Assembly: GCA_022606425.2 (NCBI GenBank)
Contig: JAHDVF020001569.1
Location: 124,001-188,000 of the forward strand
DNA from: Lepidostoma basale
Lineage: Eukaryota > Arthropoda > Insecta > Trichoptera > Lepidostomatidae
DNA: 64,000 nucleotides
Direction of reading: 5' to 3'
In this document: piece after piece, positions 33,140 through 43,400 of the stretch
Position numbering within the stretch: the first letter of the stretch is position 1
Layout of the letters: every line of letters begins with the position of its first letter
Notes under the pieces: generated by a model
What the model was told of the DNA's origin: nothing
What the model saw: the letters and a program-made list of their open reading frames with translations, nothing else
Database searches by the model: none
Program-made: the position numbers and the translations under genes

Positions 33140-33660
33140 AAACCCCATGTTTTCTAGATGTTTTATTATATTTTATGGAAGTGTTATGTTTTGCCTTGCC
33201 AGGATGTTATTAATTTCTTCTATATAAATAAGGCCATCATTTTGTGTTGTGGATTCACATTTGAATGACTTTTTGGTAACATTGTATTATCACAACACTT
33301 TTTTGCACTTTTCACAAACACCTTTCGGGACACAAACTTCCCTTCTTCAGTGTATGAATTTTAATACATATTTGTATGGTGATTATACAATGTTTCCAAA
33401 AGGTTATTCAAATGTTTTTAATTGTCCAAGGAACATGTCACTCTCATAAAATATAATTAAAAATACATTGATACCTTGTTAATTGTTGATTTAAAATAAG
33501 ATTTACTGTAATTAATACAAATGAAAACATCAGTTATCTAGAAGTTTTATTATATTTTATGGAAACGACATGTCACCTTGCTAAGTCATTATCAAATGTG
33601 CCTTGACAAGGTGAAACATGTCATTCTCATAAAATATAATAAAACTTTTATTATTGAAAA
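33140..33660. repeat. Cluster of hammerhead-like hairpin units
   Basis: Units with CATAAAATATAATAAAAC..TTCTAG arms at 33150-33250 and 33535-33655; the latter has AAGGTGAAACATGTCATTC on plus. 33285-33350 on minus reads CTGAAGA-AGGGA..TCCC-GAAA. Cores are mostly imperfect. Confidence 0.5.
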
Positions 33661-34387
33661 AACAATAAATAGGATTTACTGTTTTTAATTAATTTCTTTA
33701 TTTATAACATAATATTTTAAAAACAAGTTATTCATCATTTCTTCAATTAGTTTATTTTATGTTATCGGTTTCATATTTTATAAACCTACCGTATTCTTGA
33801 ATTGCTACTTCAGTTTATAAACTGTATATGAAAATAGAAATATATGTTAAGCCATTTCATTGTGATCTTGTTTCTCGAATATATTGTTAAATATTTTTTG
33901 TATGCAAGATGTTAATTATTTTGTACACTAAAAAAAGTGATGTATTTATTATTTATGTCTTATTGATTGAGAGCGAAACGGACTATTGACAACAAAATTC
34001 TCAGGATGAAGGAGCTTGTAATAAAAGCATTAAGGAGGCTAAAACTCTTCAAGAGTTGTATGGCTATAGGAAGTAAAGTAAAGTATTGATCGAGATGTTC
34101 CGACTATTTTTGTTTTTATCTGGTTACCTAAGTAATAATTATGCATTGGACTTGGATCTTCTGGCTTACGGAGGTTCATCTCTAATGGCTATTCCTCTTA
34201 CGTCTGTAGGAAACAATGTCGGAAATGTGATTTGGTAGTTGTTTCATGCGGGGGCTAGATATGTGGCCCGGAGTGCTCCTCCGAAGAGGGCGTGGAAAGA
34301 TTTAGGGTTTATTCTTAATTCCTACAGTATTCTTGGTCATGGAATGGAAGACCAGTTGATGGTGATTGTATATCTTTATTTAAAAAA
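33661..34387. other. No gene seen
   Basis: AT-rich. 34150-34265 is the complement of the region at 16600-16730 (shared with the hAT MITE core). Confidence 0.45.
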
Positions 34388-34896
34388 TAATTTATCCGCA
34401 ATGGGTAAAATCCAGTATTTTTCTACAAGAATTTGTATACATTCAAAATGTTGTGTAAAATAACTGGTCCAAGTTAAAGGCGTAAAAATTGGAGAGACAT
34501 CTCCAGGCGTAATCTAGTGCTGTATGATTTGCAGAGCCTTTCACAGTGCATTAATAAAGATTTTCTACTTAATGCTTCCCAATCTTAATAGATGACGCTA
34601 GTGTAGAGTGAACTAAAAAATGTCAAGATAGGCGCAGCATTCTAGCATATATACAACTTTAAAAAAATTTGTCAGACGTGGTGGTCGTAAGAAGGGTGGA
34701 ATGGGGAATTTTGATAAACATAAAGCGATTGCTCAACCCAATCAATGGCATGTCATAAGTCCTGTAAGCGCCTCGGCCACCATACCCTGTTCCCAGAAAA
34801 CAATTAACATCTTCGTCTCTATTGAGATACAATTTATCCGCAATGGGTAAAATCCAGTATTTGTCTATAAGAATTTGTATACATTCAAAATGTTGT
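34388..34896. repeat. Repeat R copy 1 with directly repeated ends
   Basis: A 65-bp segment starting ATTTATCCGCAATGGGTAAA occurs at 34388 and again at 34831. The body between them (about 445 bp) is shared with 47027-47744. Confidence 0.75.
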
Positions 34897-35179
34897 AAAA
34901 ATATGTTTTAAAAAATCTCAATTTTGTATACTTGAATGAATAAATGCAAACAATTTTTATTTAACTGTCCAAATTCTCTTACACATATTAAGCAAAGTTG
35001 TAAGTATGAGGGGTATTTATAAAATAAGGTCCATTTTTAAAACTAAATAGCAGACAAACAAGCACTGCGGTGATTGTGCTTCCTTTGTGCTCGCATTCAC
35101 AAACAGACCTTATTTAAAAAAATTACCTTCGTACATTTTTCTTCATTTTGGTTAGTTTTTTCAGATTCAAAACAGTTGG

Positions 35180-35352
35180 TGGTTTTTTTTTCAAAGATTT
35201 AAATCAATGATAATAGAATTTATTTTACAATCTTCAATATGAGCAGAAAATAGCTCATTATTATGAAGAAGGAATCTGGTCGTGTCCAGGCTCGAACCCA
35301 AGTCCCCTAGATTAGGAGTCAAGCGTTCTATCCCCTAGACCACCACCCGATT
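35180..35352 (-). mobile_element. tRNA-Arg-like SINE, family S2
   Basis: On minus: GGTGGTCTAGGGGATAGAAC (A box), ACTCCTAAT (anticodon-loop-like CCT), GGGTTCGAGCC (B box), then GGACACGACCAGATTCC. Acceptor stem not complementary, so not a tRNA gene. Relatives at 38835 and 41970. Confidence 0.7.
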
Positions 35353-35454
35353 TTTATATATCTTATGGTTACTATACATATATTCAATAAGTTATATATT
35401 GTTTCTTGAATGATTATTTAAAATTCCATATTAGATAATTAATACGAATGAAAA

Positions 35455-35535
35455 TGTTTTCTAGACGTTTTATTATAATTTATGGGAATGACATATTTCG
35501 CCTGTCTAAGGCATTATTAAACATAATTGTCTAAG
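35455..35535 (-). repeat. Hammerhead-like hairpin unit
   Basis: On minus AATAATGCCTTAGACAGGCG, AAATATGTCATTCCC, AATAAAACG, the family seen at 46219 and 33540. Confidence 0.45.
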
Positions 35536-36076
35536 GCATATATAAAACAAAGTCGTGTTAGTTACACCATTTAAACTCAAGAACGGCTGGACCGATTTTG
35601 ATAATCTTTGATTTATTGGATTTGTCTCCGTCCCGAATAGCAGAATATCTATTAAAAAATCCCCAAAAAATTCTTTTTCTCATACATTTTATATGGAGTG
35701 GTTTTTCTTGATTGAACTTAATTAATTTTTATTATCCATTTTAACTTAGTAAAAAACTGAATTTAATTGAGCTAATAAGTTAACACAACATTTATTGATT
35801 CTGAGGCGGTATGAAGTTCGCCGGGTCAGCTAGTGTTAAAATAAAACTTCTAGAAAACAGACATTTTCATTCATATTTATAGTTTATTTCAATTTCAATA
35901 TAAGGTCACATAGTATTGTATACCTAGTCTTGCCATAAATTTTGTCACAAAGATACAAATAAAAAAACTGCATCTTACAGAAGACTTATATTTTTAGATT
36001 TACATACATATTACCATCAATGAAAACAAACATCTTATTCAAAATTTCCTCCTCTTGTGAAGCCTAAACAATACCA

Positions 36077-36487
36077 CTATGCATAATGTCCATTGGTCAA
36101 TTGGTAATTGCTTGCTTCAATGATTGTTTCAGACTGACCGCAATTTACCACACTGGATTGTTGTCCCCTTAAAATGAGGATCAAGCTTAATATATTGTTT
36201 TCAACCCATTCACCGAACCTACGACGCGCATAATGGTCACGCAGTTTCAACTCTTGCACAAGCTGGATCTTGTAAGCTTTTAAGCCAAGATCTTTCTGCA
36301 AAATCTTCCACAAAGTGGATGGGCACAGCTCCAATTGCTGTGCACGATGGCGAATCGACTCATTCGGATTCTCCTCAACACTACGCTCCACAGAAGCAAT
36401 AACTTCCCGCACTCTTCCGGATATCGTCGCGCCAACGCAACTGTGGGTGCCCAACTCCACGCTTTGTCCACTTTTCATCTGGGTCAC
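36077..36487 (-). pseudogene. Transposase N-terminal fragment (Tc1/mariner type)
   Basis: SGRVREVIASVERSVEENPN, ESIRHRAQQLELCPSTLWKI, LGLKAYKIQLVQELKLRDHY, ARRRFGEW: a HTH DNA-binding region of an IS630/Tc1/mariner-type transposase. The catalytic part is lost. Its first residues run into a family E retroelement scrap. Confidence 0.7.
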
Positions 36488-36665
36488 AAGCGATGTGTCC
36501 CATTCAACGCCACTTAAGGGTTGCAGCTAACTAGATTACGCCGAAGACTTTTGTCCTGTCTCGTATGTTCTCATTTCTGACTCTGTTCCGTAAGCTAATA
36601 CCCAACATACTCTCTCCATTGCTCTCTGTGTGACTCTCAGCTTGTTTCAACACTTTTTTGTGACA
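36465..36665 (-). mobile_element. Family E scrap
   Basis: TCCACTTTTCATCTG.. and TGACTCTGTTCCGTAAGCTA match the minus-strand family E copy at 18650-18800. Confidence 0.55.
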
Positions 36666-36669
36666 TTGT

Positions 36670-37390
36670 GACTGATCAACACTAAAGATGAACACTGTCA
36701 GAACACAGGTGTACGGGACAGATTGCTCCCCCCGTACTATTAATTTTTATTTAGGCCGCTTACTGCTGCTCGTCTCCGATGTAGTGTAGATGGTAAAGCG
36801 GAGAATATTGCGTGATGATAACTGTGGATAATAAAACCAAGTTTTATTATATTGCGGCGTAGGAGTTGAAACAAAGAGTGTTGTGCCAGTAGCTCAAATC
36901 CCTTACAAGGACTGGTTTTCACGTGGGTAGGAGCACAAAGCCTCAAACATGACCGGCTTATATAGTCTCCGCGACAACTAGCGATAGCGGTTACCAACGG
37001 TTTTTCTGTTTCTGAGAATTTCAGTATATTCTTCGCAGCCGCTGTCACCACGGCGTTTATGATTGGCTGTTACCAATGGCGCGACGGCAACGGCCACTTG
37101 TTTCCGAGAATATTTCGATTTAGCCGCTGCACACAACTTCGTTACTACGCGCTTCCACTCCTTACCGACCGCCTTATTTATTTTAACAAAACAGAAACAA
37201 ATTAAACTTAAATTAATATAAAATAACTAACATTAATTAAATAAAATTAATATGGTAATAAAAAAATTAATAAAATTATAAACTATTCGCATACGTCTGA
37301 TACAACAGGTGTTGAATACTCTCCTTTTTAAATTGATGGGTATTTTCGAATTCTTCAAGATGTGTCTTTTTTAACGCAGCCCAGCTTAAT
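36670..37390. other. No gene seen
   Basis: Mixed-composition intergenic DNA; nothing recognised. Confidence 0.4.
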
Positions 37391-37394
37391 CCGA

Positions 37395-37620
37395 CTCTTG
37401 TATTCAGATTTTCTGTCTGGTTATCTCGCCCCAGCTGTATTTATTTTCCTCTTATCCACATGACCCAAATATGAGACCTTTTTATTAGCTCTGACTCTGT
37501 GTATTATATCTGAATTACTAACATCTGTCCACGGTATATGGAGGATTCTGTGGTATACTCGCATCTCAAACACTTACAACTGGTTCATTACATTCACTTT
37601 CAGAGCCCAAGTATCATAAT
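37395..37620 (-). mobile_element. Family B scrap
   Basis: Complement reads ..EMRVYHRILHIPWTDVSN.., [12 protein letters not shown]: decayed family B C-terminus. Confidence 0.55.
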
Positions 37621-37687
37621 AATAATCAAAAATGCTGTGTGTAATTGATACACAGCTCTTGCCTAATTCAAATATGTCAAAGATTAA

Positions 37688-37892
37688 CCAGTTAACGGGT
37701 ATGATGAAATATTACATCATTCCAAGAAAGCAACAGTAGCGGCTTTGATGAAATATTCCGCCTAGACCATTTTATTACCTTATTTTTTTTATTATCATAT
37801 ATATATCTAGGTGCTGAGGTGCTCGGACTCACGGCAAGTTTTTATCGAGTTTGACTTCATATTTTGCAAAATAAAATTACTCAGTTAACGGG
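37688..37892. mobile_element. TTAA-flanked piggyBac-like MITE (205 bp)
   Basis: TTAA at 37684 and 37893. Ends CCAGTTAACGGG and complement of CCCGTTAACTGAG. Confidence 0.55.
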
Positions 37893-37904
37893 TTAAGGAA
37901 ACGA

Positions 37905-38285
37905 AAAGAGGATAACTTCTCTGGCGTTATAATCCTTGGTGGGTCTTAGCCTCCTCCAAGAAACGTCTCCATCTTGTCCTGTCTTTGGCTGCCAACTCCA
38001 AGTCTTGCTGCTCCAGGACCTGGCAGTCTGCCACGGCACCATCCAACCATCACAGTCTTGGCCTGCCGACACTTCTTCGGCTTACTGGATTGTCAGACAA
38101 CACGATTGGGGAACTCCAGATCCCCCATGCGGTGCAAGTGCCCTAGCCAGCGCAGTCTGTTAATCTTTATAAACTTGACCACGTCTGACCATCCTTAATA
38201 TGTCCGAGGACTCTGTGGAGGATTTTCCTTTCGAAGCAGTTCATCTTTACTTCATCACATTTAGTGATTGTCCAAGTCTAACATA
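37905..38285 (-). mobile_element. Non-LTR C-terminal fragment, family H
   Basis: Complement reads like ..CFERKILHRVLGHIK.. and LRWLGHLHRM-type sequence (ACTTGCACCGCATGGGGGAT), as downstream of RTE-like RT domains. Heavily mutated. Confidence 0.5.
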
Positions 38286-38834
38286 GGGATATCAGGGCTA
38301 TAAAATTAATAAAAACCATTAGAATTTTTCCATCTTCACATTTATTATAATATTATTGAAAGAAACATAAAAACACTTATAAGATAATACAGTGAAACCC
38401 CTATTTTACATTTTTTAAGGGATTGGAAATAAACATAAATGGGGTATTGAAAAAATCTTACATTGTTTCATTCTAAACATTGTTTTTTTATATTAAAAGT
38501 CATGTTGATTAGTTCGTGAAATGTGTGAACCAAAGCGAAACGGATGTAATAAAAAGGAAGAAAAGATTGTAATTAACAAGTGATGATCGTGAATAATGTC
38601 AAAAAGAAAGCCTTACAAACCGAATGACAGGACAGATAGCATTTTAACGGCGAAATTTTATGATGTCGGCCAATCACCACATTGTGCGCCGTATGCCGAC
38701 CAATCACGGCCGAAATTGACCAATCAACCACGTGTAACACACATATTTTGAATATATTCATTTAAATTGCGGGGAAAAAACACGTAGTTTAGTCCTAATA
38801 GATTTTTTAAATATATAAAATCTACAATGTTAGT

Positions 38835-38942
38835 AGAAATCATGACTAATTATTATGAAGGAATCAGGTCGGGTCTAGGATTGAATGCAAGTCCCCGTGA
38901 CCTGTAGCTAAGCGTTCCGTGCACTAGACCACATCCCGGATG
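38835..38942 (-). mobile_element. SINE S2 inside P1
   Basis: Complement GGTCTAGTGCACGGAACGCT.. and GACCCGACCTGATTCCTTCA match 35180-35352. Confidence 0.6.
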
Positions 38943-38959
38943 TGATGTTTTTTCAGTAT

Positions 38960-39235
38960 TAAATGAAGAGATCATTAAGATGGTTTCGACACAATAAAGA
39001 ATTAACGAAGAAATTGTCGAACTTGATACACATAGAGCACAATATCGAGGTAAATCGATAAAGGGTCGCCGAATCTAATATATTTATTTTTATCCACTTA
39101 AGCAACGTGTGTGCCTGCATGACACAATGTATGAGTGTTGTACAAGTGTTGAAAAGTCAAGAAAAGTGTCAGGATAGAACAGTATGACCGTCCATCCATT
39201 TTGCCTACCCCTTTGAGTAAACGGCGTGAAGTTAG
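38960..39235 (+). mobile_element. Family A fragment inside P1
   Basis: AAGAGATCATTAAGATGGTT .. CCTACCCCTTTGAGTAAACG GCGTGAAGTTAGTTAC: decayed family A C-terminus and 3' end. Confidence 0.6.
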
Positions 39236-39359
39236 TTACTAAAGATAATCAGAAATAAATACAAACAACAATAAAAGTGGGTAATAAATGTACTTAAATA
39301 TATCGGGACTGAAATAATTATTCAAACCGGCGGGAAAATGTTAAATCCGGGTTTCACTG

Positions 39360-40378
39360 TGTATCATTTAATTTGCAGTGAAACTCCAATTTTCATCTAA
39401 ATATTTAACCAAAGTGTCACCCCTGTTCCACTCGGCAGGAGAAGGAAGTCAGACAGTTACAATTTGACCGCCAAAATATTATTTTAAATAGTTTTATTTA
39501 TTTTTGATAGATGGTATTAACACTCCACCATTCTTGTTTGACACTTGGTCGCGAATTTTGCCTGTGTATTAACTTAAAAATATATTTTAAAAAACACATT
39601 TTCGCTAATTGTTTTGCCGATTTTTCTAAGCCTTTAACTATTTTATTACACAGGTGAGCAAACATAATATTTATTTTTAAATAATTAGTTTTCTATTCAA
39701 AGTAAATGTGGGGCAGATTTGGACAAGGAGTGATTTCTGATGTGCCTCTTTCTTTATGTTCAAATAAAGTTCCATATTTACGTGTTCTAATTTTCGTTTT
39801 GAAATAAGTTTGTGATATTGTATTTATTTCATTAAGAAAATAGTTAAAGAAAATTTGTAAAATCAATTTTACATTAACAACATTTTAAAATCTATATTTC
39901 ATTCCCGTTACTTAAATTTTCCTTTTTACCCCACAAAACTCTGATGAAGTACTCCTGTCCAATAGACAAATTTGTTCATATCTGACAGGCTAAAAACCAT
40001 AGACTAAAATATTTTTATGGGGATAAAAACTAAAATTTGTTTGTGTCATCAACCTTTCCATCAAGGAGCTGACAAAATATAAAAGGGTGTTTTAATTTCA
40101 ATAAATTAAAAGTTTTATTTTACAGACTGTTTATAAATTATATACTATATTTTGGCTTAGTAATCCCAAAAGAGCCGGCAACCAAAGGGTTGAGCGTGAT
40201 GTCACATATGTCACTTGATACGTCAGAATGAAGAAGCAGATTTCTCAAGTAAAGACAGATATTTCCCACCTCTATGGTTATTAGCCCGTGATTTCACATT
40301 AACAAGTTCAAAATGCACATAAAATATCAGATATCTCATGGTTGTGATAATAACAGGGTAAACAAGGAGATGATCCAA
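39360..40378. other. DDB1 downstream flank; no gene seen
   Basis: AT-rich; contains the probable DDB1 3' UTR (40379 downwards) with a candidate poly(A) signal at 40114. Confidence 0.45.
40114..40119 (-). promoter_or_regulatory. Candidate DDB1 polyadenylation signal
   Basis: AATAAA on the minus strand about 260 nt past the DDB1 stop codon. Position is plausible, but the region is AT-rich and the motif could be chance. Confidence 0.3.
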
Positions 40379-40462
40379 CTAGTGTATTCTAGTGAGGTCT
40401 TCTACTATTTTGATAAGGTCGTCCACCGTGGCCTCCCGCTTCACCCCGTTCCCATTTGACAT
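40379..40462 (-). CDS. DDB1: DDB1 terminal exon with stop
   Basis: Acceptor ..GTTTCGCAG, begins ATGTCAAATGG, encodes [16 protein letters not shown] and [14 protein letters not shown] at 40379-40381. Only 84 nt, separated from the previous exon by an intron holding a mariner element. Confidence 0.92.
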   Translation of the reverse strand: MSNGNGVKREATVDDLIKIVEDLTRIH

Positions 40463-43400
40463 CTGCGAAACAACAATTTCATCATCATTATACAATGAGC
40501 ATAATCAGCCTCATGGGACTCTACCCCACAGGAGGAGCAACACTCCGGAGAACAGATCACATAGGTCTACAACAAGGAAGAAGAAGAAGATAGAATAAGT
40601 ATTTTATGAAACATCCGAGAAAAAATGCCAATATAATAAAACATTAAGAGTAAAGAATATATATATTAGGTCCTTACATATGAAATTGACGTTTTGCCGT
40701 ACTGGCAACTTTGATCTCAAATATCTTCTCTTTGGTTAGGAATTCCAAATTCAAATTTATACAGCTATTTACTCAAGTATTTGTGTTTCGAAAATTATAA
40801 TTCATTTGTTTTTTCCTCAATTGTTTTTTTTTTTTGCGTCACTCAGTTTACAAAATGGAAAACTTGAAATATCCCGTTATTTACGAGTACGAGTTCCACC
40901 GTGGCACCAGTGCTGCAGAAACGGCTCGAAGGATTAATGATGTGTATGGCGACGGTGCCGCAAAAGAAAACACAGTGCGTTTTTGGTTCCAACGTTTTCG
41001 TTCTGGAAATTTCGACCTGCAGAACAAGCCCCGTGGACGGCCGGAGACCAAAGTTGATAATGAAGAATTGAAGGCTATTGTGGAAGCGGATCCATCGCAA
41101 ACCACGTCTGAGTTAGCTGCAGGCTGCGGTGTTAGTGATAAAACTGTTTTAATCCACTTGAAGCAAATTGGGAAGGTGAAAAAGCTTGAAAGGTGGGTAC
41201 CTCACGAATTGAGTGAAGCAAATCAACAAACGCGCGTTGACTGCTGCGTTGCATTACTCAACCGGCACAATAATGAAGGGATTTTGAATCGAATCATTAC
41301 CTGTGATGAAAAGTGGATCCTGTATGATAATCGGAAGCGCTCATCGCAATGGCTGAACCCTGCCGAACCAGCCAAACCATGCCCCAAGCGAAAATTGACT
41401 CCAAAAAAGTTACTTGTGAGCGTTTGGTGGACTAGTGCTGGTGTCGTTCACTACAGCTTTCTTAAATCTGGCCAGACGATTACGGCAGATGTCTATTGTC
41501 AGCAACTGCAAACCATGATGGAAAAGCTAGCTGCTAAACAACCGAGGCTGGTTAATCGCTCTAGGCCACTGCTGCTTCATGATAACGCTAGACCACACAC
41601 TACACAACAGACGGCTACCAAATTAGAAGAGCTTCAATTGGAATGTCTAAGACATCCACCGTACTCTCCGGACCTTGCCCCAACAGATTACTATTTTTTC
41701 GAAATTTGGATAACTTCTTGCAAGGGAAAAAATTCAACTCCGATGGGGCAGTCCAAACCGACTTCAAAGATTTTATTAATTCCCGTCCGAATGGTTTTTT
41801 TTAGTAAAGGGGTCGATGAACTACCTATGAAATGGCAAAAGTGCATAGATAGCAATGGTACATACTTTGATTAAATAAATATGTTATATTAAAAAAAAAT
41901 CAACTTATGTTCCTCCCATACAAAACGCCAATTTCATATGTAAGGACCTAATATATATATATTTTTTAAAGACAACATCAAGAATTTATATCAATGATAT
42001 TAGAATTTATTTAACGATCTTCAATGTGAGCAGAAAATAGTTCATTATTATGAAGAAGGAGCCTGGTCGTGTCCAGGCTTGGAACCCATGCCCCCAGGAT
42101 CAGGAGCCAATTCATGTTCTCGTTGATGCAGAGTTCAGATATATATGCTGGTGCCATTCCATGCAAAGCCTTATAGACCGTCCAGCAGAGCTTTTATTGT
42201 ATCCTTTCTGGACATTTCAGCCAGTGGAGAGGGCGTATGGCGTATCTTCGGCACCACAAAACCGAGACCCACCAGCTAAGGGAAGATGACCCTACAGAAA
42301 AATCCTGGAGAAGGCAATAGGAAACCATTGGCCACGGTGATGGCCAACGTCCGGGGGAGATGACACGGCACTATAAGAATTGTAATCACAAACCTGCAGG
42401 CCTTGCACTGTCTCCTGCATGGTCTCACGGCTGAGATCCAAAAAACTTTCAATGAGGTCGCCATCGATGAATCCCTCTGCAGGCTCGGTCTTGACGTCCG
42501 TGTTGAAACTCCTCCAGAAGGAGTGGTGGATCTTGCCCACGCTCTTGATGGTGTGCGTCAGCCGCTCCTCCAACGCGTGGAGGAACTCGTACAGGTCTTG
42601 AGGGATCTGGGTTACCAGACCTGAAATATTATCAAATTATAATTAATTTTAATTCAAAATAACTAGCATGTTGTCAAAACCATGATTCAGGTGTGATTCT
42701 TATTATTTCAAGTTATTGATTGAATAAATCACATATATTACAGACGTACAAATTCAGATCGTTTGCAATTACATAATAATAAATAAAAACCAACATAAAG
42801 AGTGCGAATTAACCGCTTAAGGATCACCCTTGAATATATCCAGGTGGTAATTGAAGACTACAGGGGAAGAACAAGGAGTGTCAGTAGAAGGTTAATTTGA
42901 ATAAATTGAGAATAAAGCTAATCAAAGTCTATATATTTCTTAGCAATTAGCAATCGATTATCTGGCCATAGTCGATGACACACATGATTTTTGAATATGA
43001 ATATTTTACTGTGGATAGATACGTACAAATGCCGCTAGATGGCATTATTACATTTATTTTGAATTTTAACTGACATTCCTTGTTTTTCCCCTGTAGTCTT
43101 CAATTGTGTGCGAAAATTCACACACGAGAAAACTCAGGCAAACCTGCAGAAAAAACCACTCCCGAATATACTCGCAAGTGGTTTTATTGGGCGAAAATAA
43201 ATACGATTTATGGCATGTGGAAGCGAGACAAAAGACAGCTGCGATGATTCAAACGTCATCAAGAATCGTCAAAAAATTTTTTTTGATGATATTCCATAAT
43301 ATGCACCATAATATCAACTTTCAGTTCCATTTTAGGCGAGAAATGGCTTTGATAGAGGATATAAATGTTCAGTAAATAAAATTCATTCATAAAAAAAAGA

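Larger units (their letters stand above)
38390..39359. mobile_element. pogo/Tigger-like element P1 (970 bp) with insertions
   Basis: Termini CAGTGAAACCCC / GGGTTTCACTG, left TA. The interior (GTGATTGGTCGGCATACGGC on minus) is shared in inverse orientation with 51325-52121. Contains a SINE S2 and a family A fragment. No transposase. Confidence 0.75.

Noticed and set aside
35267..35350. A functional tRNA-Arg(CCT) gene on minus
   Set aside because: A and B boxes are present, but the acceptor stem does not pair and related copies at 38835 and 41970 share the same downstream body, so it is a SINE head.
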